Notes under the pieces: model-generated
What the model was told of the DNA's origin: nothing
What the model saw: only the letters and a program-made list of their open reading frames with translations
Database searches by the model: none
From: Amphibalanus amphitrite
Lineage: Eukaryota; Arthropoda; Thecostraca; Balanomorpha; Balanidae
Direction of reading: 5' to 3'
DNA length: 64,000 bases
NCBI RefSeq assembly: GCF_019059575.1
Contig: NW_024882325.1
Location: forward strand, 267,098-331,097
Shown here: positions 11,460 to 22,646 of the stretch, one piece after another
Layout of the letters: each line of letters opens with the position of its first letter
Position numbering within the stretch: the stretch's first letter is position 1
Translations under genes and position numbers: made by a program

Positions 11460-12383
11460 GAGCCGGTGATTAGGCTGGATTTTTGGGTTACTTTTTCGTT
11501 CCGATTCATGTATTTCATAGTGTTTGGCTTTTGAATATTTTAGTTCTTTCAGATGAATATTACTTGCCTCACAACTTTTGTAAAAACGTTTCATTATTTT
11601 ATAAGCCGACGTTCAGAGTCCTAAAAATACATCAGCACTACATGCATTGTAAACAAACAAATGGAGCACCACTTGGCTCTGTTCCAAGGCCATTTTTTTT
11701 AGTTTATCTGGTGGTTTTCTTACTCTTGTACGTCGTTTTGTTGGATGTTTTGAATATTGACTTATATCATTTAAGAAGCATGTTGACTGAAAACAATCCG
11801 AAGTATCCAGGAGGCTGACAGAGGTCCTGACTCCTGAGCAATATCAATATCAAGTTGAACAAGTTATGAAATTTTGGTTGATAAACGCAAGGTGATCGGG
11901 CTCATATATCAGCAAGAAAAAGTAAAATTAAAAGAGCTTATTGGCCAAAAACAAGCTATAATATTGCAGACCTTGGAGCAATGCCTACTGAAGAGCACGC
12001 TGAGCAGGATCATGCCAGAAAATGTTGACTGATGAGTGCATATTGATGTATTGGTATGGATATTGAATGATAACTTACAACAGCAAGATAAATTAGTGCT
12101 AACTTTCAAGTTAAAAATCTAGAATGAATGGACTTGGGCAGCTTAGATGCTTCAGGCTATGCAGATTGTAATGTGCATCAGGTACTCAGTGTCTGGCAAA
12201 TGAAACATGCGATCATCATTCCATTGCTACTGGAGGAGAAAGCTTGGATCACTAAATCCACTTTATGTTGATTTTGATGTTAATCATCACTGTATTTCTT
12301 GAAAAAGGGATTGTAGTAGAATTGTCAATGTGACAATCCATGCAACGATGTGATCATATAATGTGTTCATAGTCATTCGTGAT
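11460..12383. other. AT-rich sequence with coding-like remnants
   Basis: One frame at about 11815-11890 reads LTEVLTPEQYQYQVEQVMKF. After a one-base shift, about 11880-12042 reads VIGLIYQQEKVKLKELIGQ and onward to a stop. Together they could be a frameshifted remnant with a helical, coiled-coil-like segment. A 111-codon frame at 11483-11818 is AT-rich and hydrophobic and is not convincing. Confidence 0.25.
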
Positions 12384-13085
12384 GATTCCAGGACAAAAAG
12401 TCAAAAGACAAAATGTCAAAAGACAAAAAGTCAAATGCAAAAAGTCAAAATGGATAAAAGTCAAATGGAAAAAAGTGAAATGGATAAAAGTCAAAAGACA
12501 AAAAGTCAAATGGCAAAAAGTCAAAACGTCCAAAAGTCAAAAATGCAAAAAGTCAAAATGGCGAAAAGTCAAAAACGCAAAAAGTCAAAAGCAAAAAGTC
12601 AAATGGCGAAAAGTCAAAATGGCAAAAAGTCAAAAACGCAAAAAGTCAAAAGCAAAAAGTCAAATGGCAAAAAGTCAAAATGGCGAAAAGTCAAAAACGA
12701 AAAAAGTCAAAAGCAAAAAAGTCAAATGGCAAAAAGTCAAAATGGCGAAAAGTCAAAAACGCAAAAAGTCAAAAGCAAAAAGTCAAATGGCAAAAAGTCA
12801 AGAACGCGAAAAGTCAAAAGACAAAAAGTGAAAAACGGCAAAAAAGTCAAAATGATAAAAATCAAATGGAAAACGTCAAATAAGAAAAAGTCAAAAGTTA
12901 AAAGTCATATATCTAAAAAACCATAAGACAAAAAGTCAAATGATCAATGTCAAAATTCCTAAAAGTCAAAAACCATAAGCCAAAAGCAAAAAGTCAAAAC
13001 CGCAAAAGGTCAAATTAATAAAAGTCAAATGGAAACAAGTCAAAAATCAAATATGTAGAAAGTCAAAAGAAAAAAGTCAAATATT
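12384..13085 (+). repeat. Left arm: AAAAGTCAAA minisatellite
   Basis: Repeats of 'aaaaagtcaaa' with 3-6 variable bases between, period about 13-18. The lysine-rich open frames across it (up to 187 codons) are a by-product of the repeat. Confidence 0.9.
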
Positions 13086-13589
13086 AATAATTTGTATTGT
13101 CTCTTATTGTAAAACGAAACTAAAAAAAACTTAGTCAAAGCCACTTGAAGTGAAAACGGTTAAATTCAAATGGAAATAAGATAAACAAGACATAGTCAAA
13201 AGTCAAGAGTCGTTCATTGTACCATTGTAAAACATATGTATCAACCCTCGCATGACCAGCGGGTCGATGCGACCCGTGACGTTTTCTCGCGATAGCTTCC
13301 GAACGACGCGGCGGATCGTGATGAGAATTTGCAAAGCTGATGGGGCAACCCTTGCGCATATTTTAGTACTAGATGCCGGCATCACTACCGTGTTGCCTTG
13401 GACCAGAATCGGAGGCGAAAATGTTTGGAATGAGTGAGATTCGAACCCGCGACCTCTCTATTTGTACAGTTTTTTGGTCATATCACGTGCTACGTTTATG
13501 CTAGAGCGCTCATTCTTTCAGCATCTTGTAGCGCTTCTCGAGTTCTATCAGTGTGCCAAGTTTCATGGTGCTAGCTTAATTAATAGATG
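13086..13589. other. Interior of foldback-like element, unassigned
   Basis: AT-rich at first. A GGTTCGAATC-like box on the minus strand at about 13438-13458 resembles a tRNA T-arm, but no full tRNA fold surrounds it. Confidence 0.35.
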
Positions 13590-14674
13590 ACGGTTTTAGA
13601 GCGTTTTCCGTGAAAAACGTTTTTTGCCTCTGGCACGTGCAGATTGCACCCCTCCGGGACCGAACCCCCCTAGGATGAAGGTTCACTATGGGGAGCATGT
13701 GGCCTGTGAGTATGGTGGCTGTATTATCACTGACAACAAATTTTTGCAGAGCCCCACGTGGCGGCACGTGACACGTGACACGTGGCACGGATCGCCACGT
13801 GACCGACGCCATCGTCTTTCCGGCGGATCGTTGCGTCTAATGGTACCAACCCCGTCCCGATCGGACCAGCCGTTTCGTCGCTAGGACCCAAAATGCTCGA
13901 CAGACAGACACACACACACAGACTCGCAGGCCCGAGCCAACTTTTCCGCAGCGACCTCCCAATGGGAATCTTCGTTCGCGCGCCCTCGCTCACTACGATT
14001 CTGGATAATAATTTTGACCAGGTCAGGTCACAAGTTATCGTGTTGTCGAAGACACATAACCTATCGGTCTCTGCCAACGTAACAAATTTGAGCACAATCG
14101 GTTCAGCCGTTCCCGAGATATAGAAGCGCGGTCTGCACGTGCGCACGTGCAATAGTCACACCCCTATGGGCGTATTGGAAGCCACATAACTATCTGGCCG
14201 CTAGCCACATGCCAAATATCAGCGCAATCGGTCCAACCGTTCTCGAGATATAGAAGCGCGGTCTGCACGTGCGCACGTGCTGGAACACCCCTATACTGAC
14301 ACACTGACATGAATTGGTTGTTGGGTGCCCAGCTGTGTCCCAAGTCTCAGCCCAATCGGTCCAGCCGTTGTGCGGTTATTGAGGATAATAGTTTTCGGGT
14401 GTGTGCAAAGTACCCCAAGTTTAGCACGCGCCACGTGCCAAGATCGACACTCAGACAACATGGTGTCCATGCCATACAGCTTTTACATCCAAGTGGTATT
14501 CAGCAAAGAAGACCGCTTGTCGATGCGGCATGCGGTTCTTGAGTTATAAGGGTTTGAAGAGCGTGATGGGGTCGTGTCGGGTCGGGTCGGGTCGGGCCGG
14601 GTCGCGCATACTCAGATTTTTGCCTTAAACACGAAAGAACTCGCTCGCTCGCTGCACTCGCTCGCTCGTAATTA
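13590..14674. repeat. CACGTG-rich element related to the Helentron-like family
   Basis: Contains GCACGTGCGCACGTGC at 14135-14150 and 14265-14280, each after 'cgttc-cgagatatagaagc', and ends with inverted GAGCGAGCG blocks at 14640-14674. The wording 'caatcggt-ca-ccgtt-tcgaga' is shared with copies A-C. Confidence 0.55.
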
Positions 14675-14803
14675 ACCCTATGGCGTTGCATGGAAAGAAA
14701 TGAGTTCAAACTGCCTCGAGCCCCTCCAACATTGAGAAAGTTCCAGCGCCAGTGCTCCCACATGTAATAATAACCTGTGAATCATTTTCATTTTATTACT
14801 TAA

Positions 14804-15692
14804 CCCTCGCCGGCACAGGCCATTTTGAGTCCTTCGACGGCACAGGGGGGGGGGGGTACGACCCCCCCTCGCGTTTGGCCCCTGATCGAGCTAAGGCTTC
14901 GCGGAAAAAACGAGCGTGTTGCCCGTTACGAGAGGAAGCTGATGATACCCAATTTTAAGGTCCTAGGTCATCGGGTGACCTTCCAGGTCAGGTCAATGAC
15001 CCGAAAACCGGGAAAATCGGGACCTGTTAGAAAGCCGTAAAGTGTGGCTGCCATGTGGTTTTCCGGGGTGCTGATCACGAATATCGTGTTAGTTTTGATC
15101 AGAGATGATGTCTTTAAGCATTTAGACCAGGTCGGATCAGGTCAGGTCAGGTCAACCGGTAGGGGTTGTGACGGGTATTCGTAATACGTGTCAACCGCCT
15201 CGGACAGCTTCGTAACATGTTACAAAGGCACCAAAACTACTTCGTAAATGTTCAAATGGTTGCTAAATTCGAATTCAGCTCCAAAAACTAGCCTAGAAAC
15301 ATGTAAAACTCGAAAAAGTGAACCGAGGTCACCCGAGGTCACCAAAGGTCAATGACCTGACCTGACCTTCAGGTGACCTTGACACCCACCCTAATGCATG
15401 GGAGCAACATCAAATCACATGTTTGAACGTTTGAAACCACGAAAAGCTTGCAAACGCGCGGCTAATGCGAGCCGACATGCGCCGAACCGCGATTTCGGCC
15501 AAACATGGTCACAGAAAAGAGGTCACAGGTCAAAGGTCATTGAGGTCAGGGTCATGAAATTTTTAGGGTAGGTGTAAAATTGATTAATGCGAGGGTACTG
15601 AAAGTTTCGTCGCGATCGGCCGCTTTTTACGCGAGTTATTCCCGAAAAACCTTAGGGGGGGGGTTGCATAAACCCCCCTCTGCCGGCGAGGG
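14804..15692. mobile_element. TTAACCC-family element (TIR CCCTCGCCGGCACAGG)
   Basis: TTAA precedes the left end (14800-14803). The right end reads CTGCCGGCGAGGG followed by TAA, one T short. The left end has a second, inner TIR copy (CGACGGCACAGG) before a G-run hairpin. The interior carries AGGTCA hexamers at 14970-14995, 15128-15155 and 15325-15375. It shares 'catttagaccaggtcgg-tcagg' with 380-412. Confidence 0.8.
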
Positions 15693-16425
15693 TAATGGAT
15701 TCGTTCATTAAAATATGTTAATTTCTTTTAACCAAATTTCTATAAACCCAGCGCGTTGGATGCTGGACCAGTCATCGATGACCGTACAGAGACCAGAGAG
15801 CGTGAGTGGACGGAGGGGACCGCGTCCAGTCTATCGGGCACGTTTAAACTTTCAGATAAAACTTTGCCATAGCACTGGAATTGCACGATGGGGCAGTGGT
15901 GACCCGGGAACGTTTGAAAAGTTGATGGGGTAGGTTGAAAGTTGAGGGGACAGCTCAAAATTTTGAAATTATCTCGTCTTTTGTATTTTTTACTTTAAGT
16001 CCATTGACGTCATTTAAGCGTTAATCACATGGTATTTTTTTTTTTTTTGAGGTTTTGGCTTTTCACCAGGGCCTCCTCTCAGGGGCGACACTTTCCGAAA
16101 ATTATTGGTAGGGCTCTAATGTAAATTTTTGCCAATTCAAAGCGATTCTTTCCACGCAATGCCATAGGCATAATGTTAAATTTCCAAAATTATTGGTAGG
16201 GCTCGGGCCCTACCATGCCTATACAAAACGACACCCATGCCTCCTCTAACATGTTAACTGCGGGAGCTGCAGCCCCCGCAGTCATCCTCCAAACTGGTCA
16301 CTGAGGGGTACCTTAGTCATTTTTAAGTCTTAGACGTTTTTGGTAGGGGTTATCTTAGTCATTGCCCGTGATCGGGCCCCCCAGTCAAAACTGCTTAGAG
16401 GAGGCACTGCTTTTCACCCTCTCCC
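15693..16425. other. Non-coding interior with a short repeated phrase
   Basis: The phrase 'aaaattattggtagggct' occurs twice (about 16098 and 16184), suggesting an old repeat. No gene. Confidence 0.4.
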
Positions 16426-16788
16426 ATGGGGGAGGGGCTGCCGCCGCCCGGTGCTCCGCGCACCACGGACGCCACGCGAGGGCTGCTGGCGTGGCGGCGC
16501 GCACTGCTCGGCCCGCGCGCCGAGTATACGGTGGTGAACCGGCAGTGTCGAGCGGCCATCAGACGTGACCACGCGGCATACTATGCTGACCAGCTGCGTG
16601 AGGCAGGACCGGCGAGGATGTGGACAGTGCTGCGGCCGGTGATCGGGGCGGGGAAGAGTGCCACTGCTGCTGCGCCAGCGTGCACGCCGGAAGCGCTCAA
16701 CGCGTATTATGTGAGCGTGGGCCCCACCACCGCAGCCTGCGGACCCCGGTACCTGTCAGAATCCCTCGCGTACTCACATGTTCCTTAG
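16426..16788 (+). pseudogene. Non-LTR retrotransposon fragment between endonuclease and reverse transcriptase domains
   Basis: The 120-codon frame includes YTVVNRQCRAAIRRDHAAYY, then a W-x-VLRP segment and PEALNAYYVSVGP. This is the usual linker preceding the reverse transcriptase in Jockey/CR1/RTE-like elements, with charged helices and a 'LN-YF-VGP'-type motif. The endonuclease and the reverse transcriptase catalytic part are both absent, so it is a truncated insertion. The GC-rich codon use contrasts with the flanks. The family level is inferred from motif shape. Confidence 0.6.
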
Positions 16789-17405
16789 AACTTCAGTGGG
16801 TAGGGTACGTTGCGCTGTATAATATTTTTCAAAAGATGAAAAGATCGATGCTTCGACTTTTATCCTTTTGACTTTTTATTTCAGACTTTGACTTCGACTT
16901 TTCTATTTTATACTTTTTTCATTTTTTTACTTTTTGCCTTTTGACTTTTACCCGTTTTGACTTTTTGCTTTTGACTTTTTGTCTTTTGACTTTATTCCGT
17001 TTTGACTTTTTTGTCTTTTGACTTTTACTCGTTTTGACTTTTTGTCATTTGACTTTTTTCCGTTTTGACTTTTATCCTTTTGACTTTTTGCATTTTTGAC
17101 TTTTTGTCCGTTTTGACTTTTTGCTTTTGACTTTTTGTCTTTTGACTTTTTTCCGTTTTGACTTTTATCCTTTTGACTTTTTAATTTTTGACTTTTTGCA
17201 TTTTTGACTTTTTGTCATTTGACTTTTTGCGTTTTTGACTTTTGCACATTTTGACTTTTTGCTTTTGGCTTTTTGTCTTTTGACTTTTATCCGTTTTGAC
17301 TTTTATCTTTTTGACTTTTATCCCGTTTGACTTTTTGCATTTGACTTTTTGTCTTTTGACTATTTGTCTTTTGACTTTGTTCCTTTTGACTTTTTGTCCG
17401 GTTAC
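16789..17405 (-). repeat. Right arm: AAAAGTCAAA minisatellite, inverted
   Basis: From about 16855 the sequence repeats 'ttttgactttttg', the reverse complement of the left arm, and ends ACTTTTTGTCCGGTTAC at the element border. Confidence 0.9.
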
Positions 17406-17415
17406 CATTCGTGAT

Positions 17416-18299
17416 AGTGATTATTGGTCCAATATACAATGGCAAAGCTCTCAGTCTCAGCGTTTCTTCCTGCGGATGGCCAGCAGTGACTCAGAGCTTA
17501 GAAGTACTAGTTTTCTTCACAGGGCTGGGCTGGGATAAAAAGTACTGAGGGTAATCTTCCACGAAGGAACTCTACTTTGACATGGTATGAGATGTAGGCA
17601 CAAGTAGGTAGGTGCTTAGTTCCTATAGTCAGTAGTTGTGTGTGTTTAGTCGGGCTAGCTTAGATGAGATTGTTAGTTTTTTAATTTGCTAAGTGTCCAT
17701 AAAAATGTGACATGAGCAATGAGCATACTCCTTGACTAACCTGACAGCTGACCTAACCTCAATCATCACACATATTTGCAGCCATACCCAAGACCTGCAT
17801 AGCAGTAGCACCCAGTTATAGGTAGGACTAGGTACTCACCCTAACTCAGTCTTACTTGCTAACCTTCAACTTGCCAAAAGTTAGCTCACATTGCCAAGCT
17901 GCATCCAGGGAAACAGTCAACTGAGGAACTGGCTCATTGGGTGGCTGGTGTGAGTCTGTGCATTTAAAGTGTTTCTTCTCTGAAGCTGCTCTGCACTGCT
18001 GTATGTCATGTTAGATGCTCAGAAAATGTGGGAAATGATTACTAAGCTACCACTTTAGTGCTTTGTTAATGCTCGAGACATGAACAAGTACATACAGATC
18101 CTGCAGGGTACAGCTATGAGTTAGGTGCTAGGTGAGCATGTTATGTGAATGTGCTGTTCCCTGTTTGACCATAGTAAGTATACAAAGAAGCACAGGGTCA
18201 CAGTTATATTCAATCTCCACATAAACATACAACAAAAACGGCCATATGGCCTAACTCCGAACACACCACAGATAACTTAAGCCTTTGCAGGCACAAAAA
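17416..18299. other. No recognised feature
   Basis: Ordinary mixed sequence with many short ATGs but no supported exon, repeat or RNA gene. Confidence 0.4.
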
Positions 18300-18599
18300 T
18301 GTTTTGATTAACAGGACAGGTATACAATATATCCTCTGTCTTTGGGGGATCTTGCTGCCAAGTTGAGGTACATACAATGACTTAACTTCAGGATTGATCA
18401 ACCTTTTCTTAGCCACTGCTTATATACGAGAAAGACCAAATGCTTGTTTGTTTTGATTTACAGGACATGTATACAATATATCCTCTGTCCTTGGGGAATC
18501 TTGCTGCCAAGTTGAGGTACGATGACTGAACTTCAGGATTGATCAACCTTTTCTTAGCCACTGCTTATATACGCGAAAGACCAAATGCTTGTTTGTAAA
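18300..18599 (+). repeat. Tandem duplication, two units of about 149 bp
   Basis: Units begin at about 18300 and 18449 with 'tgttttgatt'. Both contain 'gtatacaatatatcctctgt' and 'aggattgatcaacctttt'. The copies differ by a few substitutions and a small indel near 18372/18520. Recent local duplication; function unknown. Confidence 0.85.
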
Positions 18600-19249
18600 C
18601 TGCGTTGAAAATTTAATGATCCACCTTCAATTCTGTCGCGGAGGCGCGGAAGGAGAGACGACTGAGCGGGCCGAGACTTGTATTGCAACTGTGGTTCTGA
18701 TAGACTGGTTGGGGTTCGCCAGTGCCTGTGCGTTATATGCAAGGTGGTTGCACAATGAAGGACCGGTCCGCCGACCTTCTGGTATATCTAGGTCGTCGGG
18801 CGGTGCCGTCACGAAGGGGAAAGTGACGGGTATTTCATTGTAACAAAGCTTGAACGTGTACTCTCTTTATCATGATATGGAAGAAGGGAATCGGTCCCAC
18901 AATTCTGACATGAAGGCACAAATGAAATAGTTCCCTCTCCTTTTGGAATACACAAAGCAAAATATTTAATAAATTTTAGTGTATGGACAAGAGCAATTAG
19001 CATAGCTTCCCCTCAAGTTAACTTCTGGCACTGATGAATTACACTGACGCTTATTCGCTTCATATTTTGTAACAAACGCGCTAAAACTGCAATATAACAG
19101 CACTATAGGCTTCTTGACAAAATGCAATAGAAGTAAAAATTTAGCCCTGATGGCATTCATTCTTGGTGCAAAACGTAATTACAAAATATTTTGTAGTAAC
19201 TACTAAATTCCGGCCGAAAACAGTCCACGGTTTAAAAAAGAATCATTCC
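18600..19249. other. No recognised feature
   Basis: Mixed sequence; short open frames on both strands lack any recognisable domain. Confidence 0.4.
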
Positions 19250-20225
19250 AATGACGGTCCATTCTTGCGGTCCTGAAATCGCCACTATTTCCGGCCTCTC
19301 CAACGCAACTCGTTGTCCAGACGTAAATATGCATTCTCTCCCGCCAGTACCCAATTCTTCAGGTCAAATGGATTCGGCTTGCTTGGAACGTAAGTGCTTC
19401 AGACTGGTCGTACCTACTGCTGAACGGGAGGGATCATCCGTCCGTCTATTCCACAAGAGCGTCTGGTACGGTCTAGCTGCTGGAGACGGCGCTGGCGGAT
19501 GGCGTACTTACAGCAGCGGTCTGAATTTCCACAGCCGGTCGCTCTCTTTGTAATCCTCGCTAATGCGATTGTCATCCACCATCTTGAGGTTGGCCCGAAT
19601 ATCAAAGAATTTCTTCCTGGTTGGATTATCGGCAACCACCGGTAGACGATACTTCTGGCTCCAACATTCCAAGCCACGGGTATTTGAAAAATGACTCATA
19701 GAAGCATATGCCAATGAACTTGAAGATGTCGGCTGCTGTGATATTTGGAGTCTTCACTTCCTCTGCCAGGCGCTGATTGGAACAGGTCGCTATGTTGGAT
19801 AGGTATGGTTCTCAGACACCTCAGAAACCTCCAGTGGAAGTGTTGTCTGCGGCTCCAGTCTCTCGCTGCTCCGAGTGACGCTGCGCCGGCTCTCCGAAAT
19901 ACGCATTCAGCCTCCGGTAAACCCTTTTTTAATTTTGCATCCCCGCTAGCACAAGGCTATAGGCTATTACAAGGCTGGGGGAAGGGGGACCTATCTGGCA
20001 GGTGGCTCCGGCATGTCCTATCAGCTGCTGAAGACGCGTTGTTTGAATCGGACCACCTTCACGCGTTGTTTGAATCGGACCACCTTCAGGCTTCACAGTC
20101 ACTTTCGCCCTCCAATAGCGACATTCACCGATGATTCTCCGGTTGCGTCATCGTCATCATCGGTGAGCTCGATGTCAGAAATATCAAGTTTATCCTGAAT
20201 TTCATTTAGGTAATAGAAATCACGG
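19250..20225 (-). pseudogene. piggyBac-type transposase pseudogene
   Basis: Pieces of a piggyBac transposase (DDE_Tnp_1_7 type) appear in order on the minus strand but in shifting frames. About 20220-20107 gives an acidic N-terminal segment (YLNEIQDKLDISDIELTDDD). About 19745-19690 gives ADIFKFIGICFYES. Bases 19714-19508 give YRLPVVADNPTRKKFFDI and SDRLWKFRPLL. About 19450 gives a decayed 'IDEQMIPF'-like segment, and about 19395-19340 gives YVPSKPNPFDLKNWVLAGE. These match the family's fold and spacing. Frameshifts and stops make it dead, and its ends were not found. piggyBac enzymes insert at TTAA, so related active copies could have mobilised the TTAA elements here. Confidence 0.75.
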
Positions 20226-20327
20226 GATGTCTCCTCCGGGAAACAGGAGTAGTGGAACACGAAAGTGTCTCAGGAACAGATCCTGGAAAGACGATGTTTG
20301 TTGTTTTAAAGTCATTTTTTCCCAGGA

Positions 20328-20627
20328 AATTAGTTATGTATGGTCACTTTTCGGATTATTCTCTGGGATAATAATATCTAACTCACAAGTCCATATATTT
20401 CGGATGATATTGCTCACCCTTGGTCACTGGACAAAATAAAAACAATTACATGTATGAAAAACCACACACCAAAATTGACACAATTTTGGTGTGTGGTTTT
20501 TCATACATGTAATTGTTTTTATTTTGTCCGGTGACCAGGGGTGAGCAATATCATCCGAAATATATGGACTTGTGAGTTAGATATTATTATCCCAGAGAAT
20601 AATCCGGAAAGTGACCATACATAAGAC
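20328..20627. repeat. Long near-perfect palindrome, arms about 150 bp
   Basis: The sequence reads the same on both strands around a centre near 20477. For example 'aaaattg' at 20471 is followed directly by 'acacaattttggtgtgtgg'. The arms differ at only a few positions and a direct repeat 'aagacgatgtttgt' brackets the structure (20290 and 20626). It may be two transposon ends fused head to head. Confidence 0.85.
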
Positions 20628-20640
20628 GATGTTTGTGAAA

Positions 20641-21226
20641 AGGATAAAAATGGTGCTTTCTGAAACAGACAAACACGGCGTTCCGTTCAAGACTGTATTC
20701 AATCCCGGCCGTTGACCCGAGGTCGAGCCACACAGACACCGCCCGCGGACGAGTTTGGGAGGGAGTAAGGGAGAAAGGTCCGACAGACAAATGACACACT
20801 GAATGGGGAGAGACGGTCGGCAAACACGGAAGCAGAGAGGGCCAAAAACCAAGCATAACGTCCGTTATCTAAGCCTTCAGTCTCAACGTATACGTATGCA
20901 TACATATGTAGACCTTTCGTTCAGTCAAGTTATGTGTACTCATCTTTCTCCGGTTGTCCAGCACTCGTCAGATTCTCGAGTTTAATAAGAAATAAACAAA
21001 GTAGATGGTTTCTTGATAAGGTGTAATGCAAAGTGTCTGCTATATGCTCGATTGCTTCATATAACCATTGGCATAGAAAATACAGTTCACAGTTGCAAAA
21101 TGTTCATTTTAGGCCCCAAACTGGTCTATGATCATAGTCACCCGACTATCATTGTCACCCCAGTTTACGGTACTCATCTAATTTTGATCATACTCATTGA
21201 ATCAATCAAATGTCACTGTTGACAAG
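20641..21226. other. No recognised feature
   Basis: Mixed sequence downstream of the palindrome; no exon or repeat supported. Confidence 0.4.
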
Positions 21227-21403
21227 TCTTCCTCAAAAGCGAGCAATAACGCAACAGCTCCTTGTGAGCTGGGAAGAACAAAGAAGAAAAAGAAGCAAGT
21301 TCGTCAATTTTATTTTGTACCCAGCAACGTCAAACTTCGGGAAGTTGTCAAAAGTCGTGAAAAGTACCTAACGCTAAGCCGACAGATAGATCTGGTACCA
21401 CAG
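21227..21403 (+). CDS. Possible internal exon, unidentified
   Basis: A frame open across the segment reads basic then mixed: GRTKKKKKQVRQFYFVPSNV, followed by KLREVVKSREKYLTLSRQID and LVPQ. It ends exactly at a strong donor, CAG|GTAAGT (21401-21409), in phase 0. The acceptor is less clear (AG at 21225-21226). No family recognised; the partner exons are not seen. Confidence 0.35.
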
Positions 21404-22033
21404 GTAAGTCCTCTTCGCGCCGCTGAACAGATACGGTAACTATAGTTTTTTTTTCCTCAAAAGGACTGGCTCCAAGCTCATTATCGAAGCTCCGTCACTT
21501 GAGTTTTGGCAGCTTCAGCGTCTGGCCTAAAATTTCTCACCGCAAAAAAATATTCGATTTCAAAGTTCGCTCGGTAAGTACCTTGAAATTGCGTATTAAA
21601 ATGAGCATACTACAATGAAGTCACTGGTGGCAGCAGGCACCCAATGTCCCGTACGGTGGGACAAAGTGTCGACGAATTTGGGCGAAACTTCGTTTTTCAC
21701 TGTTGCCGAGGTTATATTCGAGTAAGCGGTTCCGTCCATGGTAGTTATACGTTACCGTGCAATACAAGTTCAACAGCATGACATCACCACAGTTTAAATA
21801 GCTAGTTCCATAACGGAGGTATATAAATTATCGGGAATAAATCACATGTGAAATTAGTCGACGTTCGATTTTCTCAGGTTCAGTTTTTGCCCGTTTTTCT
21901 CGCACGTGCTTATTCGGAAAGATACTTGGGAGTCTTAGTCCTTTTGAAGAAAGAACACTACGACCCAACCGCCGAAGTAGGAAAGGACACAAACGAGCGC
22001 CGTCAAGATTGACTGGAAGACTTGCTGAGGGCT
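21404..22033. other. No recognised feature
   Basis: Presumed intronic or intergenic sequence; nothing supported. Confidence 0.35.
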
Positions 22034-22201
22034 GTTCACGGCACCTGCTGACGGGCTGACTACTGCTGATTCCAGCTGACAAAATGCATCAACCAATCAG
22101 CGTGGACCAAGGGGGGGATGGGGAGGTCCACGCTGATTGGTTGATGCATTTTGCCAGCTGGATTCAGCAGTAGTCAGCCCGTCAGCAGGTGCCGTGAACA
22201 G
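22034..22201. repeat. Inverted repeat, arms about 76 bp with a short spacer
   Basis: The left arm (22034-22109), containing 'gcaccTGCTGACGGGCTGAC', pairs with the right arm (22126-22201), separated by a G-rich spacer of about 16 bases. The arms are nearly identical. A snap-back structure or fused transposon ends are likely. Confidence 0.85.
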
Positions 22202-22646
22202 GTATCTGGAGAGACCCCCCCCCCCTTTACGTTCGCGACTGGCAAAACACCAATACGGGCGAGGGTTAATCCGCGCCGTGCCGGTGGTAATGATTTTCTA
22301 TGAAGTGCTGGGAGGGCGGGGAGGGGGCGTTTTCACGCCCCTGTCCAACTCGGCTTCTGGGCCACGTGACGACACGCGGTAAGCGGCATTCGGCACTCAC
22401 TTCACGTCTAGCATGACTTGAAAATCGTTCTTACCATGACGTTTCAGTTCATGCGCCCACTGTGAGAATATAAGCGTATAAGTACGCTCAAGAGAGAAGG
22501 ATCCTGATTGGGTCAGAATTTCATGGATATAATTCTATGCATGGATCATTATATAGCGCGAAGCACTATGCCCAACTTAGTCTCTAGGCCTCTGTGATTG
22601 AAGTCCTGGACGTGGGCCGCGGGCTGACAGGAAGTTCAGGGGTTAA
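22202..22646. repeat. Fragments of TTAACCC-family and related repeats
   Basis: A 'gggcgaggg' terminus followed by TTAA lies at 22259-22271. The next 45 bases recur at 23684-23730 beside the receptor exon. 'ggccacgtgacgacacg' and 'ggcattcgg' at 22350-22393 recur near 57231-57270. Confidence 0.5.

Larger units (their letters stand above)
12384..17405. mobile_element. Foldback-like element with tandem-repeat inverted arms
   Basis: The outer ends are GATTCCAGGACAAAAAGTC and, reversed, GTAACCGGACAAAAAGTC. Immediately outside, the same 10 bases CATTCGTGAT occur at 12374-12383 and 17406-17415, which is the expected target duplication. Each arm (about 700 and 550 bp) is built of short AAAGTCAAAA-type repeats, and the arms are inverted to each other. 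Long repeat-built arms and a 9-10 bp duplication are typical of foldback/Mutator-like elements. The middle holds other repeats (13590-15692) and a non-LTR fragment (16426-16788); no MULE transposase was seen. Confidence 0.7.

Noticed and set aside
12363-12926. Lysine/serine/glutamine-rich open frames up to 187 codons
   Set aside because: They only translate the AAAAGTCAAA minisatellite; several frames are open at once and there is no coding signature.
13436-13460. tRNA-like GGTTCGAATC box (minus strand)
   Set aside because: The surrounding sequence does not pair into acceptor, D and anticodon arms; at most a SINE remnant.
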